Of a DNA stretch of 64,000 nt, positions 44,332-54,328 are shown one piece after another. The stretch lies in contig NZ_QTKT01000003.1 in the NCBI RefSeq assembly GCF_018424605.1, forward strand, positions 419,169 to 483,168, in the 5' to 3' direction. Source of the stretch: Marinobacter lipolyticus (GTDB taxonomy: Bacteria > Pseudomonadota > Gammaproteobacteria > Pseudomonadales > Oleiphilaceae). The position numbers and the translations under genes are program-made. Numbering within the stretch: position 1 is the stretch's first letter; each line of letters opens with the position of its first letter. The notes below the pieces were generated by a model, which made no database searches, was not told the origin of the DNA, and worked only from the letters and a program-made list of their open reading frames with translations.

Positions 44332-46134
44332 ATGCAACAGAAAATCATCAACCTTCAGGACCTTGCGTTCCAACTCTTTGAGTTGCACGAAGTTGAGCAG
44401 GTACTGAACTACGAGCGCTACTCCGAGCACAACCGTGAAACCCTGCAGGCGGCGCTGGATCTGGCACTGAAGGTAGCGGCGGAAGAATTCGCCCTCCACG
44501 CGCGCCTGGTTGATGAAGAAGAACCCCGGTTCGAGAACGGTCGGGTAACGATGCGCCCGGAGGTGAAAAAGGCTCTGGACGTGTTGCGCGACACCGGCTT
44601 GATGGCCGCCGGTCAGGATTTTGAGCGTGGCGGCATGCAGTTGCCCGCTGCCGTGGCCCAGATGTGTGTGGGCATGCTCAAGGGCGCGAATGTGGGCACT
44701 CAGGGGTACGCCGGGCTGACCATTGCGGCGGCGAACCTGATCATGGCCCAGGGCAATGACCAGCAGCAGAAAACCTACGCCGAACCGATGATGGCGGGGC
44801 GGTTTTTCGGCACCATGTGCCTGACCGAGCCCCACGCCGGGTCGTCTCTGGGGGACCTGCGCACCCGCGCAGAACCGCAGGACGATGGCAGCTACCGGCT
44901 GTTCGGCAACAAGATCTACATTTCCGGCGGCGACCACGAGCTGAGCGAGAACATCATCCACATGGTACTCGCCCGCTTGCCGGATGCCCCGCCGGGGGTG
45001 AAAGGCATCTCGCTGTTTATCGTGCCCAAGGTGCTGGTCAATGAGGACGGCAGCCTGGGTGAGCGCAACGACGTGGCGCTGGCGGGCCTGATCCACAAGA
45101 TGGGCTACCGCGGCACCACCTCCACCATGCTCAACTTTGGCGAGCAAGACGGCGCCGTGGGGTATCTGGTGGGTGAGGCCAATAACGGCCTGGCCGCCAT
45201 GTTCCACATGATGAACGAAGCCCGCATCGGCGTTGGCCTGGGCTCGGTGATGCTGGGCTACACCGGCTACCAGCACGCGCTGGAGTACGCCCGTGAGCGC
45301 AGGCAGGGCCGACCGGTGGGCGAAAAAGACCCGAACTCTCCGCAGGTGCCGCTGATTCGCCACGCCGACATCCGCCGCATGCTGCTGACCCAGAAAGCTT
45401 ACGTGGAAGGCGGCCTGGCCCTGTGCCTGCAGGGGGCGATGCTGGTGGACGAGAAAAAGCACGCAGCTACCGACAGCGAACGCCAACTGGCGGCGGGCCT
45501 GCTGGATCTGCTCACCCCGATCATCAAATCCTGGCCCTCACAGTTCTGTCTTGAAGCCAATAGCCTAGCCATTCAGGTACACGGCGGCTATGGCTACACC
45601 CGGGAATACCCGGTGGAACAGTTCTACCGCGACAACCGCCTCAACCCGATCCACGAAGGCACCCATGGCATACAGGGCCTCGACTTGCTGGGTCGCAAAG
45701 TGTCCATGTCCGATGGCAAGTTCTTCCGGGCACTGATGGACCGTATCGAAGCCACCATTGCCGAGGCCCGCCGCAATGAGCGACTGGCCTCCTGCGCCGA
45801 CCAACTGGACCGGGCGGTGCAAGCCATGACGAAAGCGACGGCGGCCATCAACGCAGAAAAAGCCAGCGGCAACGTGGAAAAGGCCCTCGCCAACGCTTCC
45901 CTGTATCTGGAAGCCTTCGGCCACACCGTCGTCGGTTGGCTGTGGTTGCGCCAGGCTATCAAGGCCATTGCCGGTCTGAACGGGCAAGGTGAGCAGACAG
46001 CGGAATTCTACGAGGGTAAGGTGAAAGCCTGTGGCTATTTCGCTCGCTATGAGTTACCGAAGGTGATCAGTCTGGCGGAGTTGCTGGGGGCAGTGGACGC
46101 CACAGCGTTGGCCATGAAAGATTCAGAGTTTTGA
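44332..46134 (+). CDS. Acyl-CoA dehydrogenase with C-terminal extension (about 600 aa)
   Basis: This is a long-type acyl-CoA dehydrogenase. Residues 1-45 form an N-terminal helical segment, then the core carries CLTEPHAGSSLGDLRTRA, GNKIYISGGDHEL and HGGYGYTREYPVEQFYRDNRLNPIHEGTHGIQ with the catalytic Glu (HEGT). The last about 130 residues form the extra helical domain of the 600-residue subfamily. The start at 44332 (MQQKIINL) is preferred; a GTG at 44302 is in frame. In the operon it supplies the first oxidation step for the FadB-like enzyme and thiolase. Confidence 0.9.
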   Translation: MQQKIINLQDLAFQLFELHEVEQVLNYERYSEHNRETLQAALDLALKVAAEEFALHARLVDEEEPRFENGRVTMRPEVKKALDVLRDTGLMAAGQDFERGGMQLPAAVAQMCVGMLKGANVGTQGYAGLTIAAANLIMAQGNDQQQKTYAEPMMAGRFFGTMCLTEPHAGSSLGDLRTRAEPQDDGSYRLFGNKIYISGGDHELSENIIHMVLARLPDAPPGVKGISLFIVPKVLVNEDGSLGERNDVALAGLIHKMGYRGTTSTMLNFGEQDGAVGYLVGEANNGLAAMFHMMNEARIGVGLGSVMLGYTGYQHALEYARERRQGRPVGEKDPNSPQVPLIRHADIRRMLLTQKAYVEGGLALCLQGAMLVDEKKHAATDSERQLAAGLLDLLTPIIKSWPSQFCLEANSLAIQVHGGYGYTREYPVEQFYRDNRLNPIHEGTHGIQGLDLLGRKVSMSDGKFFRALMDRIEATIAEARRNERLASCADQLDRAVQAMTKATAAINAEKASGNVEKALANASLYLEAFGHTVVGWLWLRQAIKAIAGLNGQGEQTAEFYEGKVKACGYFARYELPKVISLAELLGAVDATALAMKDSEF

Positions 46135-46145
46135 GGGAGGTTTAT

Positions 46146-46175
46146 TGTCGGATTACGCCTGCGGCTAATCCGACA
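46146..46175. repeat. Intergenic palindrome, family 3, single unit
   Basis: TGTCGGATTACGCCTGCGGCTAATCCGACA is a 30-base near-perfect hairpin of the family seen at 42854-42950 and 48911-48990. It lies 20 bases before a family 2 element. Confidence 0.8.
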
Positions 46176-46195
46176 GGTTTCGAAGTTGTCAGACC

Positions 46196-46289
46196 GGTCA
46201 CGGGGTGGGGTACCTTTTCTGGCGGGAAAAAGATGTCTGAGCGCAGCGAGTTATTTTTCCCATAAGAAAAGGTACCCCACCCCGTGACC
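46196..46289. repeat. Intergenic palindrome, family 2, copy 4
   Basis: This is the longest copy: perfect 25-bp arms (46196-46220 and 46265-46289) around a core with TGTCTGAGCGCAGCGAGTT. The arms contain a KpnI-like GGTACC where copy 2 has a different but equally self-complementary sequence. Confidence 0.9.
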
Positions 46290-46331
46290 AGCCCCTAGTC
46301 CCCAAACAAGAACACCAAGGAGCCAAACAGA

Positions 46332-47438
46332 ATGGACAGAAAAGCAAAGGCAGTCGTCTGCCGCGAATGGGGCCAACCCGTTCAGGTGGAGACCATCACC
46401 GTACAAGGCCCCAAACGGGACGAAATCACCATCAAGATCGGCGCCTGCGGCGTCTGCCACAGCGACCACTCCGCCACCACCGGCAAGATTCCCTATCCGG
46501 CACCGCTGGTGCTCGGCCACGAAGCCGCCGGTGTGGTGGTGGAAGTGGGCGAGGGTGTCACTGCCTTCAAGGAAGGCGACCACGTGGTCAGCTCCTTTAT
46601 CTCCATGTGCGGCAAATGCCGCCAGTGCGTGCGCGGGCGCCCGGTACTCTGTGAGAATGCCCGTAAAGCCATGTTTACCCTGCCCGATGGCACCGTCCGA
46701 ACCAAAGGTGCGGAGGGCGAAGACCTCAACGTGTTCGGCGCCTGCGGCGTGATGGCCGAATACGCCACCATGCACGTGGACAACTGCGTCAAAGTGGACG
46801 ATACCGTTCCCATGCAGAACGCGGCCCTGGTGGGCTGCGCGGTGATGACCGGTGTCGGTGCCGTGTTCAACACCGCGAAGGTGGAACCGGGTTCCCGCAC
46901 CGCCGTGTTCGGCATTGGCGGCGTGGGTCTGAACGCCATTCAGGGCTGCGTCACCGCCGGGTCGGAAATGATCGTGGCGGTGGACAACAACGAGGGCAAA
47001 CTGCAAATGGCGCGGGACTTTGGCGCCACCCACACCGTCAACATCAGTGAAGTGGACGACGCCGCCAAAGCCGTCAAGAAACTCACCGGCGGCGTGGATT
47101 ACGCCTTCGAATGCGTCGGGGCCGGCGCCGTCGTGGAGCAGGCCTACAAATGTCTGGGCCGCGGCGGCACCGCTGTCGTGGTGGGCGTCTCCGACCCGAA
47201 AGACAAAACCTCGATCACCACCCTGACCCTGCCCGCGGACGAGCGCGTACTCAAAGGCAGCTGGCTGGGGTCCGCCCGTCCACAATACGATTTCCCGCGT
47301 ATTCTGGGGTTGTACAAGGCAGGCAAACTCAAACTCGACGAACTGGTCACCCGCACCTACGCCATCGAAGACGCCCCGCAGGCGTTCGAAGACATGCTGG
47401 CTGGCAAGAACGCCCGCGGCGTGATTGTGTTTGATTAA
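46332..47438 (+). CDS. Zinc-dependent alcohol dehydrogenase
   Basis: This NAD(P)-dependent medium-chain alcohol dehydrogenase has 368 residues. Catalytic zinc ligands are Cys in GACGVCHSDHS and His in VLGHEAAG. The structural zinc cysteines are in MCGKCRQCVRGRPVLCEN, and the cofactor fold is AVFGIGGVGLNAIQG with an acidic residue after the second strand (AVDNN, favouring NAD). AGGAG lies 9 bases upstream. With the aldehyde dehydrogenase immediately downstream it would convert an alcohol to an acid for CoA activation. Confidence 0.92.
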   Translation: MDRKAKAVVCREWGQPVQVETITVQGPKRDEITIKIGACGVCHSDHSATTGKIPYPAPLVLGHEAAGVVVEVGEGVTAFKEGDHVVSSFISMCGKCRQCVRGRPVLCENARKAMFTLPDGTVRTKGAEGEDLNVFGACGVMAEYATMHVDNCVKVDDTVPMQNAALVGCAVMTGVGAVFNTAKVEPGSRTAVFGIGGVGLNAIQGCVTAGSEMIVAVDNNEGKLQMARDFGATHTVNISEVDDAAKAVKKLTGGVDYAFECVGAGAVVEQAYKCLGRGGTAVVVGVSDPKDKTSITTLTLPADERVLKGSWLGSARPQYDFPRILGLYKAGKLKLDELVTRTYAIEDAPQAFEDMLAGKNARGVIVFD

Positions 47439-47478
47439 ACGGCGACTGACGGTACCCGACAGACAAAGGAGTGACGAC

Positions 47479-48894
47479 ATGAACAACCTGAGCAAAAACT
47501 ACATCAACGGCCAGTGGGTTGACTGGAACGGCGACACCATCGACGTGCACGAAGCCGGTACCGGTGAGGTCATCGCCAAAGTGCCCGCCTCCGACCGAGA
47601 GGCAATGGAGCAGGCCATTGCCGCCGCCGACGCGGCCTTCGAGAGCTGGTCAGAAAGCACGCTGGATCAGCGCATCAAGGTTCTGGAGCAGCTGCACGCC
47701 GGGCTGAAAGAGCGCGCTGGCGAGATCGCCGAAACCGTGTGCCGGGAAGTGGGCATGCCTATCAAACTGGCTACCGGCATCCAGGCGGGCCTGCCGGCGA
47801 CGGTAACCAAGACCTACCTGAAGATGCTGCCGGACTTTCCCTTCACCGAGCAGTGTGGCAACTCCGAGGTGCAGTACGCGCCGGTGGGCGTGGTGGGCTG
47901 CATCACGCCGTGGAACTACCCGCTGCATCAGGTGATCCTGAAAATCGTGCCGGCCATCGCCGCCGGTTGTACCGTGGTGCTGAAACCTGCGGAAATTGCC
48001 CCCCAGAGCGCCTACATCCTGGCGGAGATCCTCGACGGCACCGACCTGCCCAAGGGGGTGTTCAACCTGGTGTGCGGCGAAGGCCAGACCGTGGGCGACA
48101 CCCTGATCAAGCACCCGGCTGTGCGCATGGTGTCCTTCACCGGCTCCACCCGCACCGGCAACCTGATCGCCCACGCCGCCGCGGACGATTTCAAGCGAAT
48201 CGCGCTGGAGATGGGCGGCAAATCCGCCTCGGTGATCCTGCCGGACGCCGACCTGGCGGCGGCGGTCAAAGGCACCATCAACAACTGCCTGCTCAACTCC
48301 GGCCAGACCTGCACTGCGCTCACCCGCATGCTGGTACCGGCGGACAAGCACGACGAAGCCTGCGAGCTGGCGGCTGCCGCCGTGGCCAAGATGACCCCGG
48401 GCAACCCGCTGGAGGAAACCACCCGCCTCGGGCCGCTGGCCTCGGCGCAGCAGCGCGACAAGGTGATCGATTACATCAAACTGGGCATTGAAGAAGGCCA
48501 CACCCTGGTCGCCGGCGGCCCGGAAGCCCCGGAAGGCTGTGACAAGGGCTATTTCGTGAAGGCAACCGTGTTCGGCAACGTCAAACCGGGCAGTCGTCTT
48601 GAGCAGGAAGAAATCTTCGGCCCGGTGCTTTGTGTGGTTCCCTACCAGGACGAAGCCGACGCCATCCGCATCGCCAATGGCACCCAATACGGTCTGTCCG
48701 GCGCGGTGTGGTCAGCAGACGCCGAAAAGGCGAAGAAGGTTGCCAGCAAATTTCGCACTGGCCAGGTGTTCGTCAACGGCGGTGACTTCAACCCCATGGC
48801 GCCGTTCGGCGGCTTCGGCCACTCCGGCATCGGCCGCGAATTCGGCAAATGGGGGCTGGAGGAGTTTCTGGAGGTGCGGTCTCTGCAGTTGTGA
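47479..48894 (+). CDS. NAD(P)-dependent aldehyde dehydrogenase
   Basis: This enzyme oxidises an aldehyde to the carboxylic acid; 471 residues. The cofactor and active-site segments are complete: PWNYPLHQVILKIVPAIAAG, FTGSTRTG, the general base Glu in LEMGGKSASVIL, and the nucleophile Cys in NSGQTCTALTRM. AAAGGAGTGACGAC fixes the ATG at 47479. It follows the alcohol dehydrogenase by 40 bases and ends the operon before a block of palindromes. Substrate specificity is unknown. Confidence 0.93.
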   Translation: MNNLSKNYINGQWVDWNGDTIDVHEAGTGEVIAKVPASDREAMEQAIAAADAAFESWSESTLDQRIKVLEQLHAGLKERAGEIAETVCREVGMPIKLATGIQAGLPATVTKTYLKMLPDFPFTEQCGNSEVQYAPVGVVGCITPWNYPLHQVILKIVPAIAAGCTVVLKPAEIAPQSAYILAEILDGTDLPKGVFNLVCGEGQTVGDTLIKHPAVRMVSFTGSTRTGNLIAHAAADDFKRIALEMGGKSASVILPDADLAAAVKGTINNCLLNSGQTCTALTRMLVPADKHDEACELAAAAVAKMTPGNPLEETTRLGPLASAQQRDKVIDYIKLGIEEGHTLVAGGPEAPEGCDKGYFVKATVFGNVKPGSRLEQEEIFGPVLCVVPYQDEADAIRIANGTQYGLSGAVWSADAEKAKKVASKFRTGQVFVNGGDFNPMAPFGGFGHSGIGREFGKWGLEEFLEVRSLQL

Positions 48895-48910
48895 TGGGCC
48901 GATAGCTGGG

Positions 48911-48990
48911 TGTCGGATTACGCTTCGCTAATCCGACCTACGGTGAGATGGACAATGTAGGTCGGATTAGGCGGCAGCCGTAATCCGACA
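48911..48990. repeat. Intergenic palindrome, family 3, inverted pair
   Basis: Units TGTCGGATTACGCTTCGCTAATCCGACCTAC (48911-48941) and GTAGGTCGGATTAGGCGGCAGCCGTAATCCGACA (48957-48990) lie in opposite orientation, separated by 15 bases. They follow the ALDH gene by 16 bases. Confidence 0.82.
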
Positions 48991-49011
48991 GCGTCACTCG
49001 GAAGCCCGGTC

Positions 49012-49106
49012 GGTCACGGGGTGGGGGTACCTTTTCTGTCGGGAAAAAGATGTCTGAGCGCAGCGAGTTATTTTTCCCAGAAGAAAAGGTGCCCCCGCCG
49101 CGGGAT
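49012..49106. repeat. Intergenic palindrome, family 2, copy 5
   Basis: The left arm GGTCACGGGGTGGGGGTACC begins at 49012 and pairs with 49082-49106 with a few mismatches (GGTGCCCCCGCCGCGGGATC). The core TGTCTGAGCGCAGCGAGTT is intact. This copy is the least perfect of the five. Confidence 0.82.
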
Positions 49107-49132
49107 CAGCCCCCCAGGCTTGGGATTCCGGT

Positions 49133-49735
49133 TCAGGCCTTGCCGCCAAGCAGAATCCGCACAGCGGTGCAGGCATCTTCCAGTTCTTCTTCCCGGGGCT
49201 CGCGGCCGTTGATGACGTCACTGTACAGGCAGGATTCGGCCAGCCGCACCATGAAGTAAGACAGGCTTTCGATGCGCATCGGCGGGCTGATGTGGCCCTG
49301 GGCCACCTGGTCTTTCAGGGTTCGGGTGTTGGCCTCAACCGTTCGGCTGTGAATGGTGGACTGGGACGACGTCAGAATCTTCAGGGCGTATTCGGGATCC
49401 TGGTGGATGAACCGCCGCAGAGGTTCGGAGTGCAGCAAGGTGGAATTGATGTGGCGGTAGACCCCGACGACAAAGTCGACGCCTTGCCCGGGTGTTTGGC
49501 TTAACGCTTCCAGCCGCAGGGGCTCGTAGAGTGACCAGAGCACTTCGCCCAGCAGCAGCTCCTTGTTACCAACCCAGCGGAACAGCGTTGCCCGCCCGAT
49601 GTTCAGCTCCGCAGACAGCGAAGCGAGGTGTATACGTTCGCCCTTGAGCCACATCCTGCGGGCCTTGCGAAACGCATCGGCCGGTGTGGCTCTTGTTGTT
49701 TTTTCAGTCACTGCAACCTCGTTTTGGAAACTCAT
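49133..49735 (-). CDS. QsdR-like TetR family regulator
   Basis: This is a TetR-type repressor of 200 residues. The N-terminal helix-turn-helix is in LASLSAELNIGRATLFRWVGNKELLL. The C-terminal domain (GQGVDFVVGVYRHINSTLLHSEPLRRFIHQDPEYALKILTS) resembles the QsdR subgroup, known from control of lactone catabolism in Rhodococcus. It is divergent from the nitronate monooxygenase gene across only 31 bases, which must contain both start regions, so it probably regulates that gene. Confidence 0.85.
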   Translation of the reverse strand: MSFQNEVAVTEKTTRATPADAFRKARRMWLKGERIHLASLSAELNIGRATLFRWVGNKELLLGEVLWSLYEPLRLEALSQTPGQGVDFVVGVYRHINSTLLHSEPLRRFIHQDPEYALKILTSSQSTIHSRTVEANTRTLKDQVAQGHISPPMRIESLSYFMVRLAESCLYSDVINGREPREEELEDACTAVRILLGGKA

Positions 49736-49745
49736 TTCATTCTAA

Positions 49746-50747
<1,002 letters not shown>

Positions 50748-50773
50748 CCGCCACGCCGTGCCGGCAGGCGTGA

Positions 50774-50783
50774 CACAATTGTG
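50774..50783. promoter_or_regulatory. Short palindrome upstream of the response regulator
   Basis: CACAATTGTG is a perfect 10-bp palindrome 56 bp before the regulator start, in its promoter region. The region before msrAB contains the related ACATTGTGAGA. Either could be a regulator site; support is weak. Confidence 0.25.
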
Positions 50784-50838
50784 AAGATTACCTTGTACAC
50801 TCAGGGGCATAACGTTGATTCCGCGGAGTCCGCCGCCG

Positions 50839-51546
50839 ATGACAAGGCATGTTCTGATTATTGAAGACAACCCCGGCATCGGGGAACTGGTTCGTATGCA
50901 GGTGCAGGATCTGGGCATGCGCGCCACGCTGATGGATCGGGGTGACACCGGTCTGGCCCGGTTCCGTGAGGGCGGCATTGATCTGGTGGTGCTTGATCTG
51001 ATGCTGCCCGGACTGGACGGGCTGGCGGTGTGCCGGGAGATTCGGGCCGGGGCGGATTACGTGCCGGTGCTGATGCTGACCGCCAAGGGCACCGAGTTGG
51101 ACCGGGTGCTGGGCCTGGAAATGGGCGCCGACGACTACCTCACCAAGCCGTTCAGCGTGGCGGAGCTGGCCGCGCGCATCAAAGCGCTGTTTCGCCGCAT
51201 TGACGCCATGGCCGCCCGGCCGGACGCCAGCAGCCAGCCAGCCAACGACGAAATTGCCGTGGACGGGCTGCGCATCGACCCGGTGCGCCGCCGGGTGCAT
51301 GTCCATGAGCGGGAGGCTGACCTGACCGCGCGGGAATTCGACCTGTTGTGGCATTTCGCCCGCCATCCCGGCCGGGTATTCAGCCGCGCCCAGCTGCTGG
51401 ATGCGGTCTGGGGCTACAACCACGAAGGTTATGAGCACACCGTAAACACCCACATCAACCGCCTGCGCAACAAGGTGGAGCAGGACCCGGCCCATCCGGT
51501 TTTTATCCAGACCGTGTGGGGCGTTGGTTACCGTTTTTTGGACTGA
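50839..51546 (+). CDS. OmpR/PhoB-type response regulator
   Basis: This is a transcriptional response regulator of 235 residues. The receiver domain (about 1-120) has IIEDNPG with the acidic pocket, the phosphorylatable Asp in DLVVLDLMLPGLDG, Thr in LMLTAKG and Lys in DDYLTKPF. The C-terminal winged helix (about 140-235) has LTAREFDLLWHFARHPGRVFSR and ending VWGVGYRFLD. It is followed after 3 bases by its sensor kinase. MsrAB downstream is a likely target. Confidence 0.93.
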   Translation: MTRHVLIIEDNPGIGELVRMQVQDLGMRATLMDRGDTGLARFREGGIDLVVLDLMLPGLDGLAVCREIRAGADYVPVLMLTAKGTELDRVLGLEMGADDYLTKPFSVAELAARIKALFRRIDAMAARPDASSQPANDEIAVDGLRIDPVRRRVHVHEREADLTAREFDLLWHFARHPGRVFSRAQLLDAVWGYNHEGYEHTVNTHINRLRNKVEQDPAHPVFIQTVWGVGYRFLD

Positions 51547-51549
51547 GCC

Positions 51550-53037
51550 ATGGCCCGATTTCCGGCGAAAACCCTGTACGCCCGCCTTGCCCTGGGGCTG
51601 TTCCTGCTGCTGGTTACGGTGGGTATCAGCTATTCCTTTCTCAGCAGCTATACCCTGCGGCACTACCACGCCTCGCTTAATCAGGAGTTCAACCGCGACC
51701 TGGCCCGCAACCTGGTGGCCGACCGCAATCTGGTGGACGAGGGGCGGCTGGATGAAGACGCCCTGCGGGAACTGTTCAGCCTGTACATGACCATCAATCC
51801 CAGCATCGAGATCTACCTGCTGGACCTGACCGGCCACATCCTCGCCTATTCCGCCGACCCGTCGAAGATCAAACGCAAGCGGGTGTCGCTGGCACCGATC
51901 CATACCCTGCTGGCGGACATGGAGGAATACCCGGTGCTGGGTGACGACCCCCGCAGCCACGATCGCCGCAAGGTGTTCTCCGTTACCCCGGTGCCCTCGG
52001 CCGAGACGCCCGAAGGGTACCTGTACGTGGTGTTGCGCGGTGAAGAATACGATCTGGTGGAGACCATGGCGCGCAGTGACCAGTTCATCGCCATGGGCGC
52101 CTGGGCGCTGGTGATCAGCCTGGTGCTGGGCCTGGTGGCCGGCCTTGCGGTGTTCCATCTGCTGACCCGTCGGCTGGCGCGGCTGACCCGCCGGGTCGAG
52201 GCCTTTGCCGACAGCGATATGACCGAAGTGCCGGCCGCGACCGCAGCGGCGTCGCCGACCCCGGCGCGGGATGAGATTGATCACCTGGCCCTGCGTTTCG
52301 AGCAGATGGCCACTCGCATTGCCGCCCAGCTGGAGCAACTGCGTGACAAGGACGCCGAGCGCCGGCAACTGGTGGCGCGGGTGTCTCACGATCTGCGTAC
52401 GCCGCTGGCGTCGGTGCAGGGCTATATCGAGGCGCTGGAACTGAAACACGACAGCCTGAGCGCCGGCGAGCGGCAGGCGTTCCTCGGCGTTGCGCGCCGG
52501 GAAAGCCACCGTCTGGGCCGTCTGGTGGATGAGCTGTTCGAGCTGGCGGCGCTGGATGCGCGGGAAACCACCCCGGCACCGGAACCGTTTGTACTGGCCG
52601 AACTGGTTCACGACGTTGCCCTCAAGCACGGCCCTGCCGCCGCCCGCCGGGGCGTGCAACTGGTGGTCAGCGGCCAGCCGCCGGCCGCCATGGCCTACGG
52701 CGATCTGGCCATGACCGAGCGGGTGCTGGACAACCTGATCGGCAACGCTATTGCCTTCAGCCCGGAAGGCTCCCGGATCTCCCTGGTGATGTCAGGGGAT
52801 GAGCGGTTTCTGGAGGTGGCGGTGCAGGATCAGGGGCCGGGCATCCCCGAGCAGGACCTGCCCCATATCTTCGAGCCCTTCTACCGTGGCAGCGCCGGGG
52901 AATCCTCCGGCCACAGCGGCCTGGGGCTGGCCATTGCCGAACGGATGATGACGTTGCAGGGCGGATCAGTGCATGCCGAGAACTGCCCGCCCGCGGGCGC
53001 CTGCTTTACCCTGCGCCTGCCGGTGGCCGAGGTCTGA
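51550..53037 (+). CDS. Sensor histidine kinase
   Basis: This membrane kinase of 495 residues pairs with the preceding regulator. Helices at about 12-32 and 180-205 enclose a roughly 145-residue periplasmic sensor. HAMP follows (LLTRRLARLTRRVEAFADSD). The phosphoacceptor His is in ARVSHDLRTPLASVQGYIEAL, and the ATPase domain shows NLIGNAIAFSPEG (N box), DQGPGIPEQDLPHIFEPFYR and SGLGLAIAERMM. No known ligand fold is recognised in the periplasmic part. The next gene is a periplasmic methionine sulfoxide reductase, suggesting an envelope-oxidation stimulus by analogy with HprSR-MsrPQ. Confidence 0.93.
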   Translation: MARFPAKTLYARLALGLFLLLVTVGISYSFLSSYTLRHYHASLNQEFNRDLARNLVADRNLVDEGRLDEDALRELFSLYMTINPSIEIYLLDLTGHILAYSADPSKIKRKRVSLAPIHTLLADMEEYPVLGDDPRSHDRRKVFSVTPVPSAETPEGYLYVVLRGEEYDLVETMARSDQFIAMGAWALVISLVLGLVAGLAVFHLLTRRLARLTRRVEAFADSDMTEVPAATAAASPTPARDEIDHLALRFEQMATRIAAQLEQLRDKDAERRQLVARVSHDLRTPLASVQGYIEALELKHDSLSAGERQAFLGVARRESHRLGRLVDELFELAALDARETTPAPEPFVLAELVHDVALKHGPAAARRGVQLVVSGQPPAAMAYGDLAMTERVLDNLIGNAIAFSPEGSRISLVMSGDERFLEVAVQDQGPGIPEQDLPHIFEPFYRGSAGESSGHSGLGLAIAERMMTLQGGSVHAENCPPAGACFTLRLPVAEV

Positions 53038-53146
53038 ACCGGCAGGTGATCGGGTCGGCGTTATCAATTCGTAAACATTGTGAGACGCCGGCGTGATTCT
53101 GCGGTCACACAATCAAGGCTGGTATCCCATGAACGGAGACAGAGCT

Positions 53147-54328
53147 ATGAAACGCACATTGACCTACGGATTGCTTGCTCTGGTGGTCGCCCTTGCCGGG
53201 GCGGGTGTCAGTGCCACGGATCGCGAGCAGGCCGAATCCGCCCATGCGCCGGATGATCCGGGGCTGGCGGTAGCCACCTTCGCCGGCGGCTGCTTCTGGT
53301 GTGTTGAAGAATCCTACGAAGAAAAGGTGCCGGGGGTTGTCGAGGCGGTGTCCGGCTACAGCGGCGGCGAGGAAGCGAACCCGACCTACCAGCAGGTTGC
53401 CGGTGGCCGCACGGGCCACACCGAGGCGGTTCAGGTGTATTACGATCCCGAGGTGATCACCTATGAGGGGCTGCTGCAGGCCCTGTGGCGCACCGCCAAT
53501 CCGACTGACGTCGACGGCCAATACGTGGACCGGGGCCAGCAGTACCGGCCGGCCATTTTCTACCACAACGACGAACAGAAACGGGCAGCGGAAGCCTCGG
53601 TGCAGGCGCTGGAAGCGTCCGGCCGCTATGACAAGCCGGTCGCCATCGAGATTGTGCCCTTCGAGAGTTTCTACGAAGCTGAAGACTACCATCAGGATTA
53701 CTACGAGAAGAATCCGGTCCGGTACAACTTCTACACCTTCAATTCCGGCCGCTACCAGTTCATCGAAGAGGTCTGGGGTGACGATCAGGAGGTGGATTAC
53801 GCCCGCTACGCCCCTGAGAAGGACGCCGAGGACGCGATGGCCGCCGATCCGGCGTCGTTCGTGAAGCCTGATGACCAGGCGCTGAAGCAAATGCTGACCG
53901 CCGAGCAGTACCGGGTAACCCAGAAAGACGGGACGGAAACCCCCTTCGACAACGAGTACTGGGACGAGAAGCGCCCGGGGCTGTACGTGGATGTGGTGTC
54001 CGGAGAGCCGTTGTTCTCCTCCCGCGACAAGTACAAGTCCGGTTCCGGCTGGCCCAGCTTCACCCGCCCGATTTCGGACGACGCGGTGGTGGAGAAGCAA
54101 GACCGTTCGCTGTTCATGACCCGCACCGAGATTCGCAGCGCCATCGCCGATTCCCACCTCGGCCATGTGTTTGATGACGGCCCCGCGCCCACCGGGCTGC
54201 GCTACTGCATGAACTCCGCCGCCCTGCGGTTCATTCCGCTGGAGCAGATGGAGGACGCCGGTTACGGCCGCTACATCAGTGAAGTCAAAGGTGGCAGTGA
54301 GGCCCCGGTGGCTGCGTCACAGCCATAG
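53147..54328 (+). CDS. msrAB: Periplasmic peptide methionine sulfoxide reductase MsrA-MsrB fusion
   Basis: This enzyme reduces both S- and R-methionine sulfoxide in proteins; 393 residues from the chosen start. A signal peptide covers about residues 1-24 (ALAGAGVSA). The MsrA domain (about 35-195) carries the catalytic GGCFWC. The MsrB domain (about 245-375) ends in [15 protein letters not shown] with its catalytic Cys. The positions usually reading CGEPLF and SGCGWPSF are SGEPLF and SGSGWPSF, so zinc and one thiol partner are absent. GGAG lies 8 bases before ATG 53147; 53129 and 53093 are alternatives. It follows the two-component genes by 109 bases. Confidence 0.9.
   Translation: MKRTLTYGLLALVVALAGAGVSATDREQAESAHAPDDPGLAVATFAGGCFWCVEESYEEKVPGVVEAVSGYSGGEEANPTYQQVAGGRTGHTEAVQVYYDPEVITYEGLLQALWRTANPTDVDGQYVDRGQQYRPAIFYHNDEQKRAAEASVQALEASGRYDKPVAIEIVPFESFYEAEDYHQDYYEKNPVRYNFYTFNSGRYQFIEEVWGDDQEVDYARYAPEKDAEDAMAADPASFVKPDDQALKQMLTAEQYRVTQKDGTETPFDNEYWDEKRPGLYVDVVSGEPLFSSRDKYKSGSGWPSFTRPISDDAVVEKQDRSLFMTRTEIRSAIADSHLGHVFDDGPAPTGLRYCMNSAALRFIPLEQMEDAGYGRYISEVKGGSEAPVAASQP

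Noticed and set aside
44041..45486. 481-codon minus-strand frame opposite the long acyl-CoA dehydrogenase
   Set aside because: Shadow of a conserved gene; no recognisable domain, biased residues.
24149..49106. CRISPR array
   Set aside because: The repeats are palindromic, widely and irregularly spaced and have no uniform spacers; no cas gene is present.
50788..52659. 623-codon minus-strand frame opposite the two-component genes
   Set aside because: It is antisense to two complete, clearly conserved genes and its composition (His, Gln, Arg-rich) is typical of a shadow frame in GC-rich DNA.
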